A stretch of 6,504 nucleotides of DNA from NCBI GenBank assembly GCA_016296165.1, contig JAEDJV010000137.1, forward strand, positions 1 to 6,504. Reading direction: 5' to 3'. Shown here piece after piece: positions 1 through 5,027 of this stretch. How positions within the stretch are numbered: position 1 is the stretch's first letter; the number at the start of each line of letters is the position of its first letter. The stretch is from Oscillospiraceae bacterium (GTDB lineage: Bacteria; Bacillota; Clostridia; Oscillospirales; Ruminococcaceae). Both the position numbers and the translations under genes were made by a program. The notes beneath the pieces were generated by a model. That model had not been told where the DNA came from and made no database searches. It worked only from the letters and a program-made list of their open reading frames with translations.

Positions 1-1
1 G

Positions 2-1024
2 GTGTTTTCATTGAAAGCTGCAATATATCTGGGAAAAGAAAATATAGAAATAAGAGAAATGCCAATGCCCGTCTGCGGAAACAATGACGTTGTGATAAAA
101 AATCTTTACTCAAGCATCTGCGGAACCGATGTCGCTGTTTACTGTCATGGTCCGGCAACGGGACATAAAATTGACATTGGAGGAGAGTTTGGACACGAAA
201 CCGTGTCCCGCATAGTTGCCGTGGGCAAAGACGTATCGGATTTTAATGTCGGGGAAAGGGTATATCCATATCCGCTTTTCGCCAAAGGTGATACAAAACG
301 TGCAGGAACTATCGGCGGATTTTCGGAATATATATTGATACCCAATCCGAAAAGAAATTACTCGCTTTACTCGATTGATGATTCCATATCCGACAGGGTC
401 GCATGCCTTATTGAGCCATTTACGGTAGGATGCCGTGCGGCAAGACGGTCAGAGCCAAAGAAAAATGAAAAGGCTGTGGTATTCGGCTGCGGTACGATAG
501 GTATTGCGGCTGCAATAGCGCTGAAGTATTTCGGTATTGAAAAGGTTATGATATGCGATTATTCTGCACTTAGACTGAATATAGCCGAACAGCTTGGTTT
601 TGAGATATGCAATATGGAAACCGATGATTTTACCCTGAAAGCAAAGGCTTATTTTGGAGAAGCCCACTCCTTAAAAGGCAATACAGCAGACATTGATATT
701 ATGCTGGACGCTGCAGGTGCGGAATCGGTATTCAAAACGTTTATGGATTATGGAAAAATCGAAAGCAGATTTGTTTGCGTTGCCGTAAATAAAGCCATAA
801 GGGAGCTTGATATGCTTCATCTGACCTATTCCCAGAAAAGCATTATCGGTTCGGGAGGGTATATGCCCGTAGACGTAAGCGATGTTATTAACATAATGAA
901 AAGCGGACGGTGGGATATCGGAAAACTTATTACACACGAATATCCCTTATCACAGCTTGAAACGGCGATCTGCAAGGCTTCCGAGGTAAATGAAGCACTG
1001 AATGTAACAATTAGATTTGACTGA
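2..1024 (+). CDS. Zinc-dependent medium-chain dehydrogenase/reductase (sorbitol/threonine dehydrogenase-like)
   Basis: This is a predicted cytoplasmic NAD(P)-dependent alcohol or polyol dehydrogenase of the medium-chain (MDR) superfamily. Visible motifs, numbered from the GTG at position 2, are Cys40 in CGTD, the GHE motif with His65-Glu66, and Glu138 in an EPFTVG segment. These match the catalytic-zinc ligands of sorbitol dehydrogenase-type enzymes. The Rossmann motif GCGTIG lies at 162-167, and an Asp at 186 at the end of the second strand favours NAD over NADP. The four-cysteine structural-zinc lobe usual around residues 90-115 is absent. The length of ~340 residues is normal for the family. 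The start is uncertain: GTG at 2 gives MFSLKAA, while TTG at 11 gives the family-typical MKAA start. The ribosome binding site lies at or beyond the window edge, so the gene could also begin upstream. The substrate cannot be told from sequence. It is followed after 14 nt by the receiver fragment. Confidence 0.88.
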   Translation: MFSLKAAIYLGKENIEIREMPMPVCGNNDVVIKNLYSSICGTDVAVYCHGPATGHKIDIGGEFGHETVSRIVAVGKDVSDFNVGERVYPYPLFAKGDTKRAGTIGGFSEYILIPNPKRNYSLYSIDDSISDRVACLIEPFTVGCRAARRSEPKKNEKAVVFGCGTIGIAAAIALKYFGIEKVMICDYSALRLNIAEQLGFEICNMETDDFTLKAKAYFGEAHSLKGNTADIDIMLDAAGAESVFKTFMDYGKIESRFVCVAVNKAIRELDMLHLTYSQKSIIGSGGYMPVDVSDVINIMKSGRWDIGKLITHEYPLSQLETAICKASEVNEALNVTIRFD

Positions 1025-1038
1025 AAGAGTGATGAGCT

Positions 1039-1134
1039 ATGTTTAAAGTACTTGTAGTTGAGAATGATAACGACCTGAACCGCACAGTCTGCTTATTTCT
1101 CAATCAGAGAGGATATGAAGCAGAGGGCTGTCTT
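1039..1134 (+). pseudogene. Truncated response-regulator receiver domain (N-terminal fragment)
   Basis: The reading frame from ATG 1039 begins MFKVLVVENDNDLNRTVC and continues LFLNQRGYEAEGCL, which is the first strand and helix of a CheY/OmpR-type receiver domain. Recognisable similarity stops after about 32 codons. The frame then runs through the terminator hairpin and antisense to the 3' end of the AraC-type gene before a stop at 1237-1239. The phospho-acceptor Asp (near residue 50), the conserved Thr/Ser and Lys, and any output domain are missing. The second residue of the usual acidic pair after strand 1 is Asn9 instead of Asp, a further hint of decay. It lies 14 nt after the dehydrogenase stop, with only a weak ribosome binding site. 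I read it as a remnant left by a deletion or insertion whose junction is near 1134-1138. It is unlikely to be functional. Confidence 0.7.
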
Positions 1135-1137
1135 TGT

Positions 1138-1175
1138 AAAACCGCATTGACTGAAATTTGTCAATGCGGTTTTTT
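1138..1175. terminator. Rho-independent terminator between convergent units
   Basis: A perfect 14-bp inverted repeat has arms at 1138-1151 and 1160-1173 with an 8-nt loop at 1152-1159. On the plus strand the stem ends in a run of six T (1170-1175), a good intrinsic terminator for the dehydrogenase/receiver-fragment transcript. On the minus strand the stem ends in four T and starts right at the stop codon of the AraC-type gene (1174-1176), so it probably also terminates the regulator operon, with a weaker U-tract. Confidence 0.85.
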
Positions 1176-2523
1176 AACCTCTGAATTTAGAAGGAGTCAT
1201 ACCAACTTTTTCTTTGAATTGCCTCATAAAATGAGTTGAATTCTGATATCCGCAGGCAGATGCAATTTCATTGACCTGCAGGTCAGTACTGGATAAGAGA
1301 TGTTTCGCCATATCGATTCGTGTGTTAATGATATCATCCATAAAGCTGATTCCAAAATGTTCCTTGTATAATTTCTGTGCGTAGCTTCTGCTGATATTCA
1401 GACGTTTTGCGATATCTCCAAGATTCCAGTCCAGTTCAGGTGCTTTGTGAAGTTCGTGTCTGATTTTTTTGAGATTGCTGATTCCTCTGAATCCTTTTTC
1501 TTTCGGCTGACTGCTTTCAAGCTGATTCCAAAGAGTTGTCAGGCAGTCTTCCGAATCAGAATCTATATACCCGCAAACATAATACGGCTCAGGAAAAAAT
1601 GTAATTGATGAGCTTTCCTGCATTTTTCGTATAAAAACCTCTGCCTGAATCAGCATGGTTTCAGCTGTTTGATTGATATCTTCGTTTTCCTGCAATGGAA
1701 ATACAATTGCAAAAGTACTTTTATCAAGTCGGGCAGTCTGCAGATTTTTACCTGACAGCAGTCGAATTGCATTTGCAAGAATCAGTTCTGACTGTGTAAC
1801 ATTATCAATCATCTGATTCTGTTTCTGAGTATTTAAAGTTGATGAATGCTTTGCAATGGTAACAATCATTATTCCGCTTTTTTTCATAATATCCTTATGG
1901 TTTTCAAGATATAAAAGCAGCCCTTTCTTACTGAGCATATCTGTCATAATATCACAAAGTGATACTTCCTCTATTTTTTTCTGCAGGTATTCTGCGTAAA
2001 GCTTGTGTCTAAGTGTTCGTATACCGTTTGCAACAGCACTCAGAAAATTGAAAAGCATAAGTGAAACCTTGAATTTTTCTGCATTTTCATAAACGAATCC
2101 ACAATAGCCAAAAACCTGTGAGGAAGCGTGAAGCGGCAGAATATACATTAGCACAGGTTCATGCGGCTTTGAAAGTACAGGAGCTATATCAGCCGTATTA
2201 AACGATTCAAATAATTCTCCTGTCTGCCATGCCTGTTTTGAAATTGCACAAAGCATTTTATCGGGGAACGGCTTTGTTAAACATACATCAGGAGTTTCAG
2301 GATTTCCGTCCCAGTCGGGAATGATGCATAAATGAAGTGATTTGTAATCATTGATAATGTGTGCTGATTCATCAACAATTCCAATAAGCTCTGAGATGGA
2401 TTCAACGTATATTGTTTTGGTGATAACGTCAGCGTTAATTCGCATTTCAAGCATTAGCTGTTCATTTGATTCTCTGCTTATCTGTTCCTGAACTTTTAAA
2501 GCGGCAGTTTGATAATCAGTCAT
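1174..2523 (-). CDS. AraC-family regulator with N-terminal sensor region and degenerate GGDEF-like domain
   Basis: This is a predicted cytoplasmic transcription regulator of 449 residues. Residues ~350-449 form the AraC-type double helix-turn-helix: first HTH around 366-390 (WNLGDIAKRLNISRSYAQKL), second around 415-440 (VNEIASACGYQNSTHFMRQF), then the family-typical MTPSKFR end. Residues ~30-170 resemble a GAF-like sensor, but this is weak. From ~175 a charged helix (AEYLQKKIEEVSLCD) leads into a GGDEF-like fold at ~189-320. The DxLTGLxNRRG entry is reduced to DIMTDMLSKKG, the metal-binding Asp region reads VTIAKHS, and the ARLGGDEFA signature is replaced by ARLDKSTFA at 264-272. It should therefore be enzymatically dead. 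The ATG overlaps the TGA of the upstream sensor gene (ATGA) and has no clear ribosome binding site, so translation is probably coupled. The likely target is the divergent dockerin-protease operon, by inference from position. Confidence 0.87.
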   Translation of the reverse strand: MTDYQTAALKVQEQISRESNEQLMLEMRINADVITKTIYVESISELIGIVDESAHIINDYKSLHLCIIPDWDGNPETPDVCLTKPFPDKMLCAISKQAWQTGELFESFNTADIAPVLSKPHEPVLMYILPLHASSQVFGYCGFVYENAEKFKVSLMLFNFLSAVANGIRTLRHKLYAEYLQKKIEEVSLCDIMTDMLSKKGLLLYLENHKDIMKKSGIMIVTIAKHSSTLNTQKQNQMIDNVTQSELILANAIRLLSGKNLQTARLDKSTFAIVFPLQENEDINQTAETMLIQAEVFIRKMQESSSITFFPEPYYVCGYIDSDSEDCLTTLWNQLESSQPKEKGFRGISNLKKIRHELHKAPELDWNLGDIAKRLNISRSYAQKLYKEHFGISFMDDIINTRIDMAKHLLSSTDLQVNEIASACGYQNSTHFMRQFKEKVGMTPSKFRG

Positions 2524-3371
2524 ATTTTCAACACATCCGCAACTTGCATACTGCTTTGATATTCATCGGGCAAATTTCCTTTTACGCCAATTTTTTTCAA
2601 TACACGAATTACACCAATACAACCAAGCTCATATACGGAGTTGATTACAGTGGTAATAGAGGGAAAATTTGAAATTGCAGAAATATGGCCATCATAACCT
2701 GTTATAATTATATCGTCAGGAATAACAATTCCACCATTTTGCAGGGTTTTACAGAGAGTTACTGCCATAATATCATTTGCACATATGACAGCATCAGGTA
2801 TTTCTCTTTTACCCTGAATAATCTCGTTTCCAAGTTCCTCGGGACGTATTGTCCAGAAATCACCATAAACGATTTCATATGTACAGCCGTGTTCATCGGC
2901 TGAGGAAATAAATCCTGACATTCTTAGTTCAGACTCAGGATTTCCTTTAAAACCTGCAAGAAAAATCAGATTTCTGCAATGATGCTTTTCGATAACATGA
3001 GAAGTCATTTTATAAAATGCTCTGTCCTGAGAAGTATGAACTGTTTCAAACCCGAGTTCACTGCCGCCTAAATCTATACATGGAATTGACAGACGTTTTA
3101 TTATATCTGTAATCCTTCTTCGGACAATATCCTTGACAAAGTATTGAGAAACCAGCAATACACAGTCGATATGAGCTTTTTCAAGGAGCGAATAGACGCT
3201 TTCTTCACCCTCCATAATTTCGCTTTGTATGTTAAATTCCAGTCCGTTTGTTGCAGTTGTGAATACAATCACATCACAGCCTGAAGCTAAAGCTGTTTTA
3301 TGGATTCCGTTAAGAATTTCATTGTGCAGATTATCGGTTATCGCAGGAATTATAACTCCTATTCGTATCAT
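2520..3371 (-). CDS. LacI/RbsB-type periplasmic-binding-protein-like sensor, no DNA-binding domain
   Basis: This is a stand-alone ligand-binding domain of the LacI/GalR-RbsB fold (Peripla_BP_3 type), 283 residues from ATG 3371. It opens with MIRIGVIIPAITDNLHNEIL, the usual first strand and helix. It carries the strongly conserved C-terminal block PDAVICANDIMAVTLCKTL (192-210), followed by IPDDIIITGYDG, in the order seen in LacI-family sensors. The LacI-type N-terminal helix-turn-helix and hinge are absent. There is also no signal peptide, so it is cytoplasmic and not a transporter binding protein. I chose ATG 3371 over the in-frame TTG at 3389 because GAGGTGG sits 4 nt upstream of the ATG and the TTG overlaps the -10 box. 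Its stop overlaps the start of the AraC-type gene. E. coli XylR is a precedent for a LacI-type sensor joined to an AraC-type DNA-binding domain; here the two parts are separate genes. The ligand, probably a sugar, is unknown. Confidence 0.87.
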   Translation of the reverse strand: MIRIGVIIPAITDNLHNEILNGIHKTALASGCDVIVFTTATNGLEFNIQSEIMEGEESVYSLLEKAHIDCVLLVSQYFVKDIVRRRITDIIKRLSIPCIDLGGSELGFETVHTSQDRAFYKMTSHVIEKHHCRNLIFLAGFKGNPESELRMSGFISSADEHGCTYEIVYGDFWTIRPEELGNEIIQGKREIPDAVICANDIMAVTLCKTLQNGGIVIPDDIIITGYDGHISAISNFPSITTVINSVYELGCIGVIRVLKKIGVKGNLPDEYQSSMQVADVLKI

Positions 3372-3375
3372 ATTA

Positions 3376-3382
3376 CCACCTC
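3376..3382 (-). promoter_or_regulatory. Ribosome binding site that fixes the sensor gene start at 3371
   Basis: The minus-strand sequence GAGGTGG lies 4 nt before ATG 3371 (GAGG core 7 nt away). It rules out the longer in-frame TTG at 3387-3389, which would put this site inside the coding region. Confidence 0.85.
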
Positions 3383-3388
3383 GATTCA

Positions 3389-3418
3389 ATTATACATCAG
3401 CAAAAGTATAATTGTCAA
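3389..3418 (-). promoter_or_regulatory. Near-consensus promoter of the sensor/AraC-type regulator operon
   Basis: On the minus strand, -35 TTGACA (3413-3418) and -10 TATAAT (3389-3394) are both exact sigma-70/sigma-A consensus, with an 18-nt spacer. The predicted transcription start is about 3382, at the first base of the ribosome binding site, giving a leader of only ~11 nt. Such a strong box next to its own regulator's control region suggests that it is normally held down by a repressor, possibly autoregulation. That last point is inference. Confidence 0.82.
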
Positions 3419-3424
3419 TACAAA

Positions 3425-3453
3425 TTGTGCATTACGTCAGTTTTAATGCGCAA
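3425..3453. promoter_or_regulatory. Candidate operator: 10-bp-arm inverted repeat between the divergent promoters
   Basis: TTGTGCATTA at 3425-3434 and TAATGCGCAA at 3444-3453 are inverted copies matching at 9 of 10 positions, separated by 9 nt. The repeat lies just upstream of both -35 boxes (3413-3418 minus, 3461-3466 plus), well placed for a protein controlling both directions. There is no T-run after it, so it does not look like a terminator. Which regulator binds is not shown; the local AraC-type protein is the obvious candidate. Confidence 0.5.
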
Positions 3454-3460
3454 AACGTTA

Positions 3461-3489
3461 TTGAACATCAGTGAAAACTGTGCTATTAT
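3461..3489 (+). promoter_or_regulatory. Promoter of the dockerin-protease operon
   Basis: -35 TTGAAC (3461-3466) and -10 TATTAT (3484-3489) are separated by exactly 17 nt, with 4/6 and 5/6 matches to the sigma-A consensus. The predicted start near 3496 would give a ~114-nt leader before ATG 3610. A direct repeat unit overlaps the -10 box. Confidence 0.65.
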
Positions 3490-3545
3490 TTATTTGTACT
3501 AAAGAATGGTATTATTCATCTGCACGAGGATATCATTCATTTGTA
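3484..3545 (+). repeat. Three 15-bp imperfect direct repeats over the -10 box and leader
   Basis: The copies are TATTATTTATTTGTA (3484-3498), TATTATTCATCTGCA (3510-3524) and TATCATTCATTTGTA (3531-3545). They match one another at 12 or 13 of 15 positions, and every difference is a C/T change (consensus TATYATTYATYTGYA). Start-to-start spacing is 26 and 21 bp, and 21 bp is two helical turns, as in classic AraC-family half-site pairs. Their position at and downstream of the predicted start would favour repression. The region is AT-rich, so chance similarity is not excluded. Confidence 0.45.
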
Positions 3546-3556
3546 AAGGGGCAAAT

Positions 3557-3587
3557 CGGAAAGACCAATGGGGTTTCTGTCTTTCCG
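3557..3587 (+). promoter_or_regulatory. Leader hairpin upstream of the first dockerin-protease gene
   Basis: CGGAAAGAC (3557-3565) and GTCTTTCCG (3579-3587) form a perfect 9-bp stem with a 13-nt loop. The hairpin is flanked by a direct repeat GCAAATC (3551-3557 and 3587-3593), so one base of each repeat copy overlaps the stem. No T-run follows, so it is not a standard terminator. It ends 11 nt before the ribosome binding site and could stabilise the 5' end of the mRNA or influence translation. Confidence 0.55.
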
Positions 3588-3609
3588 CAAATCTTTATGG
3601 AGGTTATAC

Positions 3610-5016
3610 ATGAAACATAAAAGAATTATGGCAGCCGTTCTCTCTGCGGCAATGTGCCTTTCTTCATTGATATTAACAAATATATCTTTTCCAAAATCTG
3701 AGATAATAACCGAGGCAGCTTCCATTTCAGACATGCCAACCGATTATCAGTATGCGGCAGACTGGATATGGAATACCCGAATAATAGGCGAAGGTTCAGT
3801 TGTATCTCATGATACTATCTATGATCAGATTATTGCAGGAAAAGGAACTCTGAATTATATTGTTCGCTGGCAAAGCTATAAAAATATTACTTTACAACAG
3901 AGAAAACAGCTTCAGACTGTTATTGAAACAGCAGTAAATGACTGGAATAAATGGCTTGCAGGTTATGAAAACTGGCCGTATGAACACGTAAATGTAAAAA
4001 TAGTCGGCTGGGCAGTTCTTGATAAAAACAGTCTTCTCGATTTACAGCCGGATGAAAAGGTTTATACTGACGTTGAATATTACGATCCCTCAGGTGATAT
4101 AAACGCAGGTATGGCGAATTCAACTATGCCGAGCCTTATGCCGAAACTTCCTGTTGAGCTTTACCGATATGAGCATTGGAGTGATGCAAATTATCAGTAT
4201 CCGGGCGGATATGAAAATCGTTTTGATATGCATCTTACAGGTTCAACAGGTATGATAGATATGGGCGGATATGGTTATTATTGGGGACAGCAGCTCTCAG
4301 ATAATGCAGTTCTTGGTTTAGCTGACGGGACAACGAGCGTTCATATTCTTGAACATGAAATCGGTCACGGTTTTGGTTTTACTGATTTCTATGGCGGCGA
4401 GGGTGAATCTGACGGATTTCCGCCGGGAGGATTTCCGGGTGGTTCATCTATTATGATGGCAGGAAGTTCTTCTGTAATTACAGAATTTGATGGCTGGTTT
4501 GCAAGATATGTCTGGACAAAGATTTCAGCAGAAAGCGGCAGATTTGATCTTTCAGATACTCAGACCACAACTCAGCCTGAAACAGAATCAGTCTTATCTG
4601 AAAGCTTTACTGATACTATTACAGAAGTCGGAAACGGATATGTAGTTTTTGCAGAACATGGAAAATATTATTATGATGATTCTCATTATGGGACTAATGA
4701 AGCAAATAATATCGCCTACTATGAGGTCGGCGACAAAATAAATATCAGTTTTTCTCACAGAGAAGGAAAAATCATTACAGTAAATTCCCTTGAACTTATC
4801 TATAACTCTCATGATCCTGAAAAATTAAAAGGTGATGTGAACGCTGATGGTGTTGTGAATGTAGCAGATATAGTCCTTCTTCAGAACTGGTTTCTCAATG
4901 TATCAGGTATATATCTTCCCAACTGGAAAGCTGCTGATATGAACGAAGATGATGTACTGAATGTTTTAGATCTTTGTTTTCTCGGACAGGAAATAATTTC
5001 CCCAGGTAATATATAA
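3610..5016 (+). CDS. Secreted dockerin-bearing putative metzincin metalloprotease, copy 1
   Basis: This is a predicted exported protein of 468 residues. ATG 3610 is chosen over the upstream in-frame ATG at 3568 because GGAGG lies 6 nt before it and a signal peptide then begins at residue 1 (MKHKR, hydrophobic core ~6-25, likely cleavage after TEA or TEAA near 36-37). The catalytic-type domain at ~40-312 has the zinc motif HEIGHGFGFTD (His249, Glu250, His253, Asp259), i.e. HExxHxxGxxD, and a downstream IMMAG (281-285) that fits a metzincin Met-turn. A Gly/Pro-rich loop (GFPPGGFPGG, 269-278) lies between them. A short TQTTTQPETE linker, a beta-rich module (~330-402) and a type I dockerin (406-462) follow. 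The dockerin has Ca-binding loops starting at Asp409 and Asp443. The mature catalytic domain has no cysteine. The substrate is unknown; proteolysis is inferred from the motif only. I recall similar proteins in fungi and actinomycetes labelled cellulose-binding family II, but could not check this. Confidence 0.88.
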   Translation: MKHKRIMAAVLSAAMCLSSLILTNISFPKSEIITEAASISDMPTDYQYAADWIWNTRIIGEGSVVSHDTIYDQIIAGKGTLNYIVRWQSYKNITLQQRKQLQTVIETAVNDWNKWLAGYENWPYEHVNVKIVGWAVLDKNSLLDLQPDEKVYTDVEYYDPSGDINAGMANSTMPSLMPKLPVELYRYEHWSDANYQYPGGYENRFDMHLTGSTGMIDMGGYGYYWGQQLSDNAVLGLADGTTSVHILEHEIGHGFGFTDFYGGEGESDGFPPGGFPGGSSIMMAGSSSVITEFDGWFARYVWTKISAESGRFDLSDTQTTTQPETESVLSESFTDTITEVGNGYVVFAEHGKYYYDDSHYGTNEANNIAYYEVGDKINISFSHREGKIITVNSLELIYNSHDPEKLKGDVNADGVVNVADIVLLQNWFLNVSGIYLPNWKAADMNEDDVLNVLDLCFLGQEIISPGNI

Positions 5017-5027
5017 AAGGAATAAGT

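Noticed and set aside
145..937. Antisense open frames of 66-88 codons within the dehydrogenase gene
   Set aside because: They lie fully opposite a well-supported conserved gene, have no ribosome binding sites and resemble no protein family.
2521..2530. Programmed -1 frameshift joining the sensor and AraC-type genes
   Set aside because: No X XXY YYZ slippery heptamer is present at the overlap in the correct frame; coupled re-initiation at ATGA is simpler.
3372..3389. Longer start of the sensor gene at TTG 3389
   Set aside because: The TTG overlaps the TATAAT -10 box and the ribosome binding site would be inside the gene; ATG 3371 fits all signals.
3394..3471. 7-bp direct repeat ACATCAG at 3394-3400 and 3465-3471, in the spacer of each promoter
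   Set aside because: Too short and too widely spaced (71 bp) to support as a binding-site pair without comparative data.
3568..3609. Longer start of the first dockerin-protease gene at ATG 3568
   Set aside because: It would add 14 residues before the signal peptide and run through the leader hairpin; the ATG at 3610 has a GGAGG site at the right distance.
3646..3657. Possible lipoprotein cysteine (AAMC, residue 16) in the signal peptide of copy 1
   Set aside because: Met before the cysteine does not fit a lipobox, and the cysteine lies in the middle of the hydrophobic core; copy 2 has no equivalent.
4430..4445. GGATTTCC-type repeats in the Gly/Pro-rich loop region as a mobile or recombination repeat
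   Set aside because: They are explained by the coding of GFPPGG and GFPGG; the same protein motif is encoded with different codons in copy 2.
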